Assembly (NCBI GenBank): GCA_018268465.1
Contig: JAFDWN010000010.1
Location: 354,849 to 418,848 of the forward strand
Source: Actinomycetota bacterium
Lineage (GTDB): Bacteria; Actinomycetota; Actinomycetes; Mycobacteriales; Mycobacteriaceae
Length of the DNA: 64,000 bases
Direction of reading: 5' to 3'
The translations under genes and the position numbers were made by a program. Shown piece by piece: positions 7,660 to 16,572 of this stretch. Position 1 is the first letter of the stretch. Every line of letters starts with the position of its first letter. The notes under the pieces are model-generated. The model worked only from the letters and a program-made list of their open reading frames with translations, made no database searches and was not told the origin of the DNA.

Positions 7660-8508
7660 TCAGTACCGGTAGAACCCTCGTCCGGACTTACGCCCGGTAT
7701 GGCCTTGCGCGACCAGATCCCGCAGGATCGCGGGCGGTTCGAATCGGGGGCCGAGTGTGTCCGCGAGGTGGCGGGCGATGTCGAGGCGGACGTCCAGCCC
7801 GACGATGTCGGTCAGGGCCAGCGGTCCGACCGGGTGCTTGTAACCCAGTTTCATCGCCTCATCGATGTCCTGCGCCGAGGCGACACCCTCTTCGAGCATG
7901 CGCATCGCCTCCAACGCGATGGCCACCCCCAGGCGCGAGGTGGCGAACCCCGGTGCATCGCGCACGGTAACCGATCGCTTACCCAGGGTGCTGACCCATT
8001 GCGCGGCACGGGAACTCAGTGTCGCATCGGTGCTCTCGGCCACGACGATCTCGACGAGGCCGCTGGTGGGCACCGGGTTGAAGAAGTGCAGGCCCAGGAA
8101 ACGGCCGGGGTTCCGCAGGGACCCCGCCAGCGTGCCGATCGACAGGGCGGACGTGTTCGTGGCGAGCGCGCAGTCGCCGTCGACGACGCCCTCCACCGCG
8201 GCGAGCACCGCGGCCTTGAGTTCGAGGCTCTCGGGAACGGCCTCCACGACCAGACGGCAGCCCGCCAGTTCGCCGAATCCGGTGACGACGCGCAGCCTCG
8301 CCGACACGGTGTCCCAGTCCTCGGCGATGCTGCCGCGCTGACGGGCGGTGCCGATCGACTTCTCGATGCGGGTCGCCGCGGCGCGGGCGCCTGCGGGATC
8401 GGCTTCCCGGACCACGACCGCGCAGCCCGCCGCCAGGAACGCATGGGCGATACCCGCCCCCATGCGGCCCCCGCCGACCACACCGACCGGATCAGGAAGC
8501 GTGGTCAC
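7660..8508 (-). CDS. 3-Hydroxyacyl-CoA dehydrogenase (3-hydroxybutyryl-CoA dehydrogenase type)
   Basis: A 282-residue stand-alone 3-hydroxyacyl-CoA dehydrogenase. The NAD site GVVGGGRMGAGIAHAF is at about 9-24, the catalytic His is in LHFFNPVP (about 140), and the C-terminal domain includes GYKHPVGPLALTDIVGLD, typical of the 3-hydroxybutyryl-CoA dehydrogenase group. It oxidises 3-hydroxyacyl-CoA to 3-ketoacyl-CoA with NAD+. It starts at GTG 8508, 17 bp inside the enoyl-CoA hydratase gene, and is the last gene of the 14-gene operon. A 3-ketoacyl-CoA thiolase is not present in the operon. Confidence 0.92.
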   Translation of the reverse strand: MTTLPDPVGVVGGGRMGAGIAHAFLAAGCAVVVREADPAGARAAATRIEKSIGTARQRGSIAEDWDTVSARLRVVTGFGELAGCRLVVEAVPESLELKAAVLAAVEGVVDGDCALATNTSALSIGTLAGSLRNPGRFLGLHFFNPVPTSGLVEIVVAESTDATLSSRAAQWVSTLGKRSVTVRDAPGFATSRLGVAIALEAMRMLEEGVASAQDIDEAMKLGYKHPVGPLALTDIVGLDVRLDIARHLADTLGPRFEPPAILRDLVAQGHTGRKSGRGFYRY

Positions 8509-9256
8509 GGCGTCGCTCCAGGAATTCGGCCATGCGTCGCTCCTTGTCGTCGCTTTCGAACAGCACCGCCTGCGCGATGTCGTCGATGACGGGATGCGCC
8601 GCGCCGGGTGCAGCCAACAGTGCCTTGGTCAGCCGCACCGCGGTGGGTGCGCCCTTGGCGATCCGCCCCGCCAGGCGGAATGCGGCCGGCAGCAGATCCT
8701 CGGGTGCCACTACCTCGGTGACCAGCCGGTGCGACAGCGCGGCGGCCGCGTCCAGGACCATGCCGGCAAGCAGGATGTGTTTGGCGATCGGCTCCCCCAC
8801 CAGCTCCGCGAGCCGCCAGCTGCCCCCTGCCGCGGCCGCGATACCCAGACCCACCTCGGGGTTGCCGAACCTGGCGGCGGTGCTGGCGATCCGGAAGTCG
8901 GCGGCGTAGGCCAACTCCGCGCCACCACCCAGGGCCCAGCCGTCGACCGCGGCGATGACGGGCATGGGCAGGTGCTGGACCCTGCGGAACAGCGACGAGT
9001 TGATACCCGCGAGCGCGTCGCGGGTGCGGCGCAGCCGCATCTCCGCGATATCGGCGCCCGCGGCGAACACTCCCCCGGCGCCACTGATCACCAGCGTCCG
9101 CGGTTCGGCTTCCAGCCGCGCACACACCTCGTGCAGTTCGGCGGCCATCGCCGCGTTGATTGCGTTCTTCTTGCCGGGGCGGCACAGTTCCACGTGGACG
9201 ACACCGTCGTACTCGGCGACGCGCAGGGTGGCGTCCACAACGTCGCGCGCCGTCAT
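8492..9256 (-). CDS. Enoyl-CoA hydratase/isomerase
   Basis: A 254-residue crotonase-fold protein. Motifs: CRPGKKNAINAAM, the oxyanion loops SGAGGVFAAGADIAEM and AAVDGWALGGGAELAYAADF, and FGNPEVGLGIAAAAGG. The usual second glutamate (GNPE) is present, while the first catalytic acid position of classical hydratases is less clear, so isomerase or hydrolase activity on an acyl-CoA is possible. The ATG overlaps the CocE stop as ATGA, and its own 3' end overlaps the next gene by 17 bp. Confidence 0.9.
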   Translation of the reverse strand: MTARDVVDATLRVAEYDGVVHVELCRPGKKNAINAAMAAELHEVCARLEAEPRTLVISGAGGVFAAGADIAEMRLRRTRDALAGINSSLFRRVQHLPMPVIAAVDGWALGGGAELAYAADFRIASTAARFGNPEVGLGIAAAAGGSWRLAELVGEPIAKHILLAGMVLDAAAALSHRLVTEVVAPEDLLPAAFRLAGRIAKGAPTAVRLTKALLAAPGAAHPVIDDIAQAVLFESDDKERRMAEFLERRRDHAS

Positions 9257-11214
9257 GCCAGATCCCTCGAAACCCGGTGATGCCAGTGCTTTTCGGCGAA
9301 CGGCTCGTCGTTCTCGAACGCTTCGACGTGCACGTCGATGTCGATGTGCGTCGCGGTGGTCAGTACCGTCAGCCGCGAGCGGGTCAATGTGCGCCCCTCG
9401 GGAAACTCCACCCTCAGATCGGCGTCGGCGTCGGCGCGCTGGTCGAAGGTGCGGGTGTCGATGTCGACCCTTCCCGTGTAGTGCGCACCGCAGGCGAACC
9501 CGCGTGCACTGGTCCAGTCCTCACCGTAGGAGGTCCGGCAGGACGTCTTGCGACCCAGCACATCCCGCTCGACCGTCCAGGTCACGCCGGTGCCGTCGGA
9601 CAGTTCGGCGGGGACCACATGCGCCAGCTCGGGCACGGCCGGGCCGTCCAGATCCGCCAGTACCGGGACGTAGAGCAGTGAGGCGTCCCGATCGATCTCG
9701 AGGGTGACGGGCTGCGGCGGTGCCGTCACGTTGGGCCAGTCGGTGCCCGCGACGGCCAGCCGCAGCCGGTTGCCGTCGTCGAGACTCCAGGCGGTGGCCT
9801 CCAGTTCGATCTCGACATCGATCCACTCGCCGGGCACCAGGGCCACCGGGTCGGCGTCGTATCCGTTGCGGTGAGTGAGGTTGAGCAGACCCCGGGTGAT
9901 CAGCGCCGACGTACCGTCGGGGAAGACGTCGCACAGTTTCGCCGACACGAAGGCCACCGGCCGGTCGGCGCGCACCCGCAGCCGCAGCACCGGATGTCCG
10001 TACACGTGCACTCCGTCGCCGGGGAAGTCCCAGGTGACCGATCCGGCATTGTCGTAACGCTGGTCGGTGGGCTGCCCCCAGGGCAGCGACCCGGCACAGC
10101 TGTTCCAGGCCGCCGTCCCGACGTCGGCGATCATCGCGTAGGTCAGTCGCCCCGTGCCCAGACCCAGTTCCAGGGTTTTGGTGTCGGCCAACGGAAGTCC
10201 CGGATGAGCCCGCCACACCCCGCGCACCTCGGCCAGATCGGGTTCCGGGCGCGTGCTGCGCCGGTGGAAGACGGTGGTCCGCGGCTCGCCGTCCACACCG
10301 TTGGCGTCGCCGCGCAGCCAGTGTCCGAACCAGCGGGCCATCTCTGCGGTCAGGTCGATCCACGGCCCCGGCAGCGACCTCTCGGTGCCCATATGGCTCC
10401 ACGGTCCGATCAGCAGCTTCCACGGCGTACCCGCCGCCTCCAGGGCCTCGACGGTTCGAAAGGTGTTGTTGCGGTAGCCATCCGCCCACCCGGCCACGAT
10501 CATCGTGGGGCAGGTGACGCGGGCGTAGTCGGGCCGCAGGGAACCGTGCCGCCAGTAGGGCAGGCGGCGCTGCTCGGTGCGCCAACGGAACAGCCACGGC
10601 TCGTTCGTCTCGATGCGGTGGCGCCATTCGGCGCGCCAGTCGCCGTTCCACATCGCGGGTACCGGCGGCATGGCGTTCATCGCGATCATGTACGACGGGT
10701 AGTCGACCAGGTCGAGCAGACGCATCGCGCCGCCCATGTAGTGGACGTCGTCGTTGAAGCGGTCGTCGGACGAGTACACCGGGACGATCGCCTTCAGCGC
10801 CGCGGGCCGCGCGGCGGCAACCTGCAGCGAGTTGAATCCGCTGTAGGACCAGCCGAACATGCCGACCGAGCCGTTGGACCAGTCCTGGGCGGCGAGCCAG
10901 TCGATCACCGTGGTCAGGTCGTCGATTTCGGATGCCGGATACTCGTCGGTGGCCGCGCCGCCCGAAGAGCCCGTGCCGCGCAGATCGACCCGGCACACGG
11001 CGAGACCGTATTCGGTCGCGAATCGCTCGTACTCGGTGCGCTCGAGAAGATCGTCCTTTCGATAGGGCAGGGCCTCCAGGACGACGGGCACCGGTTCGCC
11101 GGTGACCGGCCGGTACACCGTGAGCGCCAGCGGGACACCGTCGCTCATCGGCAGGGTGACATCGGCGGTGGTGAGCGCGAACCGGGTGGGACTCGTGGAC
11201 ATCGGGCGGGTCAT
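9253..11214 (-). CDS. CocE/NonD-type hydrolase (X-Pro dipeptidyl-peptidase S15 fold)
   Basis: A 653-residue S15-family hydrolase. The N-terminal alpha/beta domain has DLRGTGSSGG and the nucleophile motif GWSYSG (Ser123); WADGYRNN and GPWSHMG supply the usual acid and His regions. The C-terminal half (about 400-650) is the jelly-roll domain of cocaine esterase and glutaryl-7-ACA acylase. Such enzymes cleave esters or amides of bulky acyl groups. No signal peptide is visible, so it should act after import. ATG 11214 is set by an ATGA overlap with the ATPase gene; the longer frame adds 81 Arg/His-rich residues and is a shadow. Its place right after a dipeptide-type importer suggests it hydrolyses the imported compound. 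Confidence 0.88.
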   Translation of the reverse strand: MTRPMSTSPTRFALTTADVTLPMSDGVPLALTVYRPVTGEPVPVVLEALPYRKDDLLERTEYERFATEYGLAVCRVDLRGTGSSGGAATDEYPASEIDDLTTVIDWLAAQDWSNGSVGMFGWSYSGFNSLQVAAARPAALKAIVPVYSSDDRFNDDVHYMGGAMRLLDLVDYPSYMIAMNAMPPVPAMWNGDWRAEWRHRIETNEPWLFRWRTEQRRLPYWRHGSLRPDYARVTCPTMIVAGWADGYRNNTFRTVEALEAAGTPWKLLIGPWSHMGTERSLPGPWIDLTAEMARWFGHWLRGDANGVDGEPRTTVFHRRSTRPEPDLAEVRGVWRAHPGLPLADTKTLELGLGTGRLTYAMIADVGTAAWNSCAGSLPWGQPTDQRYDNAGSVTWDFPGDGVHVYGHPVLRLRVRADRPVAFVSAKLCDVFPDGTSALITRGLLNLTHRNGYDADPVALVPGEWIDVEIELEATAWSLDDGNRLRLAVAGTDWPNVTAPPQPVTLEIDRDASLLYVPVLADLDGPAVPELAHVVPAELSDGTGVTWTVERDVLGRKTSCRTSYGEDWTSARGFACGAHYTGRVDIDTRTFDQRADADADLRVEFPEGRTLTRSRLTVLTTATHIDIDVHVEAFENDEPFAEKHWHHRVSRDLA

Positions 11215-12029
11215 CCTCTCGAGGACGGGGCAGCCTTGCGCTCCTGCGCAAGGGGGCCGGACAGTTTCCTGGTGTGCGGGGACGACCCGAGAACGGCAGA
11301 CAGCAGCTTCTGCGTGTAGGGGTCGCGGGGGTTGGTGGTGACGTCGGCGACGGCGCCGGCCTCGACGATGCGGCCGCGGTGCATCACCGCCACCTGATCG
11401 CTGATGCGCCGCACGATGTCGATGTCGTGGGTGATGAACAGGTACGCCAGCCCGCATTCGCGCTGCAGACGCAGCAGCAGGTTGAGGATCTGGGCCTGCA
11501 CCGACACGTCGAGCGCGGAGGTCGGTTCGTCACACACGATCAGTTCCGGGTCGGTGGCCAGCGCCCGGGCGATCGCGATCCGCTGGCGTTGGCCGCCCGA
11601 GAACCCCGTCACGCGCGCCGCCAGGTCGACGTCGGTCATACCGCACAGGTCCAGCAGTTCGCGCACGCGTTCCCTGCCGCCGCGGCGGTAGCGGCCCTGG
11701 GCGCGCAGCGGTTCGGCGACCACCTCGCCGACGGTGAAACGCGAGTCCAGCGAATCGTAGGGGTCCTGGAGCACCACACCGATGCGGCGGCGGATGGCAC
11801 GGGCCGCCCTTCCCCGGCGCGGGCGCGGCTCACCGTCGAACAGGACGGTTCCGCCGTCGGCGCTTTCCAGGCCGGTGACGATGCGGGCCAGCGTCGACTT
11901 ACCCGAGCCCGATTCACCGACCAGGCTGGTGGTGCGTCCCCGCTCCACCGTCAGGGACACGTCGTGCAGAACCGTGATGGAGCCGAATTTCTTGGTCAGC
12001 GAATTGATTTCGACGATCGGCGTGGTCAC
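11211..12029 (-). CDS. ABC transporter ATPase, OppF/DppF type
   Basis: A 272-residue ABC ATPase. Walker [11 protein letters not shown]-loop LQDPYDSLDSRFTV, signature FSGGQRQRIAIARAL, Walker B LIVCDEPTSALD and the H-loop FITHD are all intact. The C-terminal NPRDPYTQKLLSAV is typical of oligopeptide-type ATPases. GTG 12029 overlaps the preceding stop as GTGA and has GGAGG 4 nt upstream. It pairs with the ATPase encoded immediately before it to drive the importer made by the two permeases and the lipoprotein of this operon. Confidence 0.92.
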   Translation of the reverse strand: MTTPIVEINSLTKKFGSITVLHDVSLTVERGRTTSLVGESGSGKSTLARIVTGLESADGGTVLFDGEPRPRRGRAARAIRRRIGVVLQDPYDSLDSRFTVGEVVAEPLRAQGRYRRGGRERVRELLDLCGMTDVDLAARVTGFSGGQRQRIAIARALATDPELIVCDEPTSALDVSVQAQILNLLLRLQRECGLAYLFITHDIDIVRRISDQVAVMHRGRIVEAGAVADVTTNPRDPYTQKLLSAVLGSSPHTRKLSGPLAQERKAAPSSRG

Positions 12030-13099
12030 TTCGCCTCCAGGACCTCGAGCGGATGGTGGCATGCGGCCCAGTGCCCCGCCACCAGCTCCCGTGCCGCGGG
12101 GGTATCGCTGCGGCACATGTCGTCCGCGCGGTCGCAGCGTGGGGAGAACGGGCAGCCGCTGCGGGCGGCCCGGGCCGACGGGCTGCCCGGTATCGAGCTG
12201 AACGGCTCCTTGTGCCCGGCGGACCGGCCGCTTTCGAAACACTCCAGCAGCTTCCCGGTGTACGGATTGCGGGGATTGTCGAAAACGGAGTACACGTCAC
12301 TGTTCTCGAGCATCTGACCGCCGTAGAGCACCGCGACGGAGTCGGCCATTTCGGCCACCACCGACATATCGTGGGTGATCCACAGACACGTCAGGCCGTT
12401 GCGCTCCTGCAGATCGACGATGAGTTGGAGGATGTCGGCCTGCACGGTGACGTCCAGCGCCGTGGTGGGTTCGTCGGCGATCAGCAGCTCGGGTTCGAAT
12501 GCCAGCGCCATCGCGATCATCACCCGCTGGCGCATGCCCCCGGACAGCTGATGCGGGTACATCCGCGCGACCCGCGCGGGATCGTGGATGTTGACCTGCT
12601 CCAGCGCCGCGACGGCCCGGTCGTCGGCCACCCGCTTCGTCTCGCCGCCGCGCACGGAGTAGATCTCGCTGACCTGTCGGCCGATCCGCACGACCGGGTT
12701 GAGCGCGGCGAGCGCATCCTGAGCGAGGTAGGCGACCTTCTGGCCGCGCATCTGCCGCAACGGCGAACCTTCGAGGGCCAGCACGTCGACACCCCCGACA
12801 GTGATCGAGCCCGAACCGATGCTGGCGTCGCGGGTGAGCAGCCTGCTGCAGGCCAGCGCGATCGTGGACTTCCCCGAGCCCGACTCGCCGACGAGCGCCA
12901 GGGTGGTGCCCGCCTCGATGTCGAAGCTGACGTTGCGCACCGCGTGGTAGTCGCCGTAGGACACCGACAGGTTGCGCACCGTGACGTGCGACCCCACCGC
13001 CCGGGCGGGTGCCGCCGATGCCGCCCCGGGCGCCGGCCCGCCCGCGTTGTCCGAGGGCGTACCCGATGCGGCCGTCGCCGCACTCACCGCCGAACTCAC
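12026..13099 (-). CDS. ABC transporter ATPase, OppD/DppD type
   Basis: A 357-residue ABC ATPase with an Ala/Gly-rich N-terminal extension (about 1-38). Walker [11 protein letters not shown]-loop [11 protein letters not shown], signature [15 protein letters not shown], Walker [14 protein letters not shown]-loop WITHD. The C-terminal oligopeptide-transporter domain has the Cys motif [15 protein letters not shown], which in several OppD/DppD proteins binds a [4Fe-4S] cluster. GTG 13099 overlaps the permease stop as GTGA. The 545-residue frame to 13663 runs across the permease gene and is not real. Confidence 0.92.
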   Translation of the reverse strand: MSSAVSAATAASGTPSDNAGGPAPGAASAAPARAVGSHVTVRNLSVSYGDYHAVRNVSFDIEAGTTLALVGESGSGKSTIALACSRLLTRDASIGSGSITVGGVDVLALEGSPLRQMRGQKVAYLAQDALAALNPVVRIGRQVSEIYSVRGGETKRVADDRAVAALEQVNIHDPARVARMYPHQLSGGMRQRVMIAMALAFEPELLIADEPTTALDVTVQADILQLIVDLQERNGLTCLWITHDMSVVAEMADSVAVLYGGQMLENSDVYSVFDNPRNPYTGKLLECFESGRSAGHKEPFSSIPGSPSARAARSGCPFSPRCDRADDMCRSDTPAARELVAGHWAACHHPLEVLEAK

Positions 13100-14016
13100 A
13101 CTGCACCCACCTTCGTACGGGGATCGACGAACGCGCGGACGACGTCCGCGGTGAGGTTGCCGAGCACCACGACCACCGCGGCCACGATGACGGTGCCCAT
13201 CAGCACCGGCCGGTCGACGTCGGCGAAGGCCTGCGTCTGCAGCGCCCCGATACCGGGCCAGCCGAAGATCGCCTCCACGAACACCACACCCGAGAACATG
13301 ATCGCGGTGTCCATGCCGATCATCGTGATCGACGGGGGCAACGCGTTGCGCAGCACATGCCTGCTGATCACGTAGCGCTTCGGGAGTCCGCGCGACACAG
13401 CGGTTCTCGTGTACGAGGCGGCCAGCGCATCCTTCATGCCGTCGCGGATCAGGTTGGTGTAGTACGGCGCCCCGAGCACGCCGAGGGTCACCGCGGGAAG
13501 TGCCAGATGCGACCATCCGCCGCCGCCGTCCACCGGGAAGATCGGTATCACGTAGCCGAAGGCGAGCAGCAGCAGAAATCCGAGAGCAAAAGCGGGAATC
13601 GACAGTAACGCGACGTTGACCGCGGCGAGTGCCCAACTGCGGGTGGGCCGCAGCGCTTCCCACAGTCCCAGGCTGGCGCCCAGGATGACCTCGATCATCA
13701 GGGCGGTGGTCGCGAGCAGGGCCGTCGCGGGCAGCCGCTCGAGGATCAGGTCGAGCACCGGCCGGTTCCTGGTGTAGGACTCGCCGAGATCGCCGTGCAG
13801 GACATCGGTGAAGTAGTGCCAGAACTGCACGGCAAGCGGGTCGTTCAGGCGCAGCCTGGCCCGGATGTCGGCGAGGAGTTCGGGAGTCGCCTTGGGGCCC
13901 GCGATCGACCGGGCCGGGTCGCCGGGCATCAGGTACTGGATCACGAACGTCAGGAGGATGACCAGCGCGACGGTGAGGATGCCGTAGAGCACCCGCTTGG
14001 TCAGATATCGAGCCAT
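13096..14016 (-). CDS. ABC transporter permease, DppB type
   Basis: A 306-residue permease with six predicted membrane helices, the first being VLYGILTVALVILLTFVIQYL, and the DppB signature MPGDPAR after it. The EAA-like coupling loop is RTAVSRGLPKRYVISRHVLRNALPPSI. ATG 14016 is 16 bp inside the upstream permease gene. It forms the membrane channel with the DppC-type partner. Confidence 0.92.
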   Translation of the reverse strand: MARYLTKRVLYGILTVALVILLTFVIQYLMPGDPARSIAGPKATPELLADIRARLRLNDPLAVQFWHYFTDVLHGDLGESYTRNRPVLDLILERLPATALLATTALMIEVILGASLGLWEALRPTRSWALAAVNVALLSIPAFALGFLLLLAFGYVIPIFPVDGGGGWSHLALPAVTLGVLGAPYYTNLIRDGMKDALAASYTRTAVSRGLPKRYVISRHVLRNALPPSITMIGMDTAIMFSGVVFVEAIFGWPGIGALQTQAFADVDRPVLMGTVIVAAVVVVLGNLTADVVRAFVDPRTKVGAV

Positions 14017-14903
14017 GAGTGACGCTCCGAGAGTGAGTTGCGGCGGTTGACGCCTTCGGCGATGAGCACGAAGGACAGTACGGTCAGCACGGTGAGGGTC
14101 AGCGGGACCAGGAGCATGTGCGGGGCGTAGTCGATTGCCGCGGAGCCGCTTTGGAGGAGGTTGCCGAGCTCGGGTTGGGGCGGCTGGATGCCGGCACCGA
14201 GGTAGGACAGGCCGGCGCCGATCACCACGACGGCGGCTCCGTTGAGTGCCGCGATGTTGATGAGCACCGTCGAGATGTGCGGAAAGATGTGCCGGTTGAG
14301 GATGGTGAGCCTGCCGACGCCGTGCACGGCGGCCGCCTCGACGAATCCCCTGCCTCGCAGCCGCAGCACCTCGCCGTAGACCAGGCGGGCCGTCCACGCC
14401 CAGTACAGCGCGGTGACCACCACGATGATGCCCCACACGCCCTGCCCGACGATGCTGGCCAGGGCGAGGCCGGACAGCACCACCGGGATGGACAGGAACA
14501 CGTCGACGATACGCATGAGCGTCTGCTCCACGAACGTCCCGAAGAATCCGGCGAGCAGTCCCACGACGATACCCAGCGCCATCGATGTCACGTTCGCCAC
14601 GATGGCGATGAACAGCGTGGCACGCAGACCGGTCACGCTGCGCGCCAACATATCCCGGCCCAGCGCGTCGGTGCCGAGGAAGTGCCCCGGCGTGAAGGGT
14701 CCCATCGGGGTGCCCAGATCGCTCAAACCGTCCTTGTACATCACGTAGGGCGACCCGAACAGCGGGGCGGCCAGCGCGAGCAGGATCAGCAGGCCGAGCA
14801 GTGCACAGCCGACATAGAGCACCCGGCTCTTTCGTGCAGCCTTGCGGGGTTTGCGCGTGACGTCGAGTTCCTCACGCACCGCCGCCGCGACCATCGTCGT
14901 CAT
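14001..14903 (-). CDS. ABC transporter permease, DppC type
   Basis: A 300-residue permease. It has a cytoplasmic basic head (RKPRKAARKS), a first helix VLYVGCALLGLLILLALAAP, the DppC-family segment HFLGTDALGRDMLARSVTG, and a coupling loop around EAAAVHGVGRLTILNRHIFP. The ATG at 14903 is one base after the stop of the lipoprotein gene (TGA-C-ATG). It acts with the DppB-type permease to import the solute delivered by the lipoprotein. Confidence 0.92.
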   Translation of the reverse strand: MTTMVAAAVREELDVTRKPRKAARKSRVLYVGCALLGLLILLALAAPLFGSPYVMYKDGLSDLGTPMGPFTPGHFLGTDALGRDMLARSVTGLRATLFIAIVANVTSMALGIVVGLLAGFFGTFVEQTLMRIVDVFLSIPVVLSGLALASIVGQGVWGIIVVVTALYWAWTARLVYGEVLRLRGRGFVEAAAVHGVGRLTILNRHIFPHISTVLINIAALNGAAVVVIGAGLSYLGAGIQPPQPELGNLLQSGSAAIDYAPHMLLVPLTLTVLTVLSFVLIAEGVNRRNSLSERHSWLDI

Positions 14904-14904
14904 G

Positions 14905-16572
14905 TCACACCCACATCCGGTCGTAGTAACTGCCTGTCTCACAACGCAAGTGGTAGTTCTGCACGCGCGGCGCGCGCATGGCGATGAACCGCAGGCTGCC
15001 GGTGTACACCCCCGGTGCATCGTCGACGATGAGGGCTTCGGCGCCCGCCAGGTGGCGGTTGCTCTCCTCGACGGTCAGGCTGGCCCGCGCGTCGGCGGCC
15101 AGCTCGTCCACTGCGGGGTTGGAATAGCTCTGGTAGTTCGACGACGCGCCGGTGGTGAAGTTGTCGGAGATCAGGTCCAGACCGGTCGGCTGCACCTGGT
15201 AGTAGCTGCGCCCGGAGACGTCGGCCTCGCCGTTCTCCAGGGCGGTCCAGTAGGCGGCGTTGCTCACGGTGTTCACCTTGAGGTCAACCCCGATCGCGGC
15301 CCACTGCTGCTGGAGGACCTGGCTGGCGTTGAGCCAATAATCGTCTTCGTTGCAGAGGAATTCGAGGCGGAGCCGCTCCACGCCGGCCGACCGCATCAGC
15401 GCCCCGGCCCGGTCGGGATCGTAACCGTAGGGCGCCGCGGTTCTGGTGTAGTGCGGTTCGTCGCCCGGGATGACGGCACCCCACGGGGTGTTCAGTCCGC
15501 GCGCGTACTTGGCGAGTTGGTCGCGGTCGGTCGCCCAGTTCAGCGCCTGCCGGATCCTCGGATCGGTGACCTTGGCCGTGTTGATGGCCACCCACGACGC
15601 ACCGAGGGTGGGGATCGCGACGGTGAAGGTGTCGCGGATATCCGAGTTGCCCTGGACGCGCGCGGCGATGCTGGGTGTCAGGCCCTCCCCGAGGATGTCG
15701 ACGTCGCCGTTGCGTAGTTGCAGATACTGCAGTGCCGGTTCCAGACCCCAGCGGTAGACCACCTGGTCGAGGAAGGGCAGCCCCGGGTACGGGTAGTGGG
15801 GATTGCGCACGAATGTGGAGCGCTGGTTCTTGGTGTCGTAGGACGTGATCATGAAGGGACCGTTGCCGACTGGTGTGCGGCCGAACTGCTCACCGAGCCG
15901 TTCGACCTCCTCTTCGGGTAGCGCCGCCGAATAGGGCTGGGACAGTTGACCGATGAACGAGATATCCGGTCTCTCGAGTTCGACGAGCAAGGTGTGGGTG
16001 TCCAGAGCCGACACCCCGGGCAGGTCGGTGGAGGTGCCCGCGGCGACGTCGGCGGCACCCTTGATGAGCGTGAAGTACTGCTGCGCCCAGGATTCCGTGG
16101 CGGGGTCGAGGACACGCCGCCAGGCGTAGATGTAGTCGTCGGCCACGATGGGCCTGCCGTTGTGGAATTTCGCGTCGGGACGCAGCCGGATGACGTATCG
16201 GGTGCCGTCGGCGGAGATGTCGGGCATCGCCGCGGCAGCGGCGGGCGCCGAGGCGCCGTTCTGGCCCTGGAACTGGTACAGGGGCTGGTAGAGCAGGCTG
16301 GTGATGGCTTCCCACGAATGCAGGTCATAGCCCAGCGCGGCGTCGTAGGAGTTGCCCTCGGCGGTCCATGCGGTGATGACCGCACCCCCGCGCCGGCCCC
16401 TGGTGACGCTGCCGGGTCCCGGCGCGGCGACGGCCACCCCGGACGGTGGCCCCTCGATCTGGCCGCCCGCCACCCCGGTTCCGCGGCCACATCCCGAAAG
16501 GGCCAACGCCAGGGTTCCCGCACCGCCCAGCGCGAGGAAGCTCCGGCGATTCAGCGGGGACAGACCGGTCAT
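14905..16572 (-). CDS. ABC transporter substrate-binding lipoprotein, family 5 (peptide/nickel type)
   Basis: A 555-residue family-5 solute-binding protein. The N-terminus has a twin-arginine signal NRRSFLALGG and a lipobox ALSGC with Cys28, so it should be exported folded and lipid-anchored outside the membrane. Family features include TRYVIRLRPDAKFHNGRPIVADDYIYAWRRVL-type sequence at about 160-190 and the VNTVSNAAYWTALENGEADV region. Family 5 binds peptides, but also opines, nickel chelates and other organic ligands; the bound ligand cannot be read. The ATG overlaps the aldehyde dehydrogenase stop as ATGA, which ties import to oxidation genes in one operon. Confidence 0.9.
   Translation of the reverse strand: MTGLSPLNRRSFLALGGAGTLALALSGCGRGTGVAGGQIEGPPSGVAVAAPGPGSVTRGRRGGAVITAWTAEGNSYDAALGYDLHSWEAITSLLYQPLYQFQGQNGASAPAAAAAMPDISADGTRYVIRLRPDAKFHNGRPIVADDYIYAWRRVLDPATESWAQQYFTLIKGAADVAAGTSTDLPGVSALDTHTLLVELERPDISFIGQLSQPYSAALPEEEVERLGEQFGRTPVGNGPFMITSYDTKNQRSTFVRNPHYPYPGLPFLDQVVYRWGLEPALQYLQLRNGDVDILGEGLTPSIAARVQGNSDIRDTFTVAIPTLGASWVAINTAKVTDPRIRQALNWATDRDQLAKYARGLNTPWGAVIPGDEPHYTRTAAPYGYDPDRAGALMRSAGVERLRLEFLCNEDDYWLNASQVLQQQWAAIGVDLKVNTVSNAAYWTALENGEADVSGRSYYQVQPTGLDLISDNFTTGASSNYQSYSNPAVDELAADARASLTVEESNRHLAGAEALIVDDAPGVYTGSLRFIAMRAPRVQNYHLRCETGSYYDRMWV

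Noticed and set aside
11215-11457. 81-residue N-terminal extension of the CocE-type hydrolase
   Set aside because: It overlaps the end of the ATPase gene in another frame, and the ATGA overlap at 11211-11214 sets the start.
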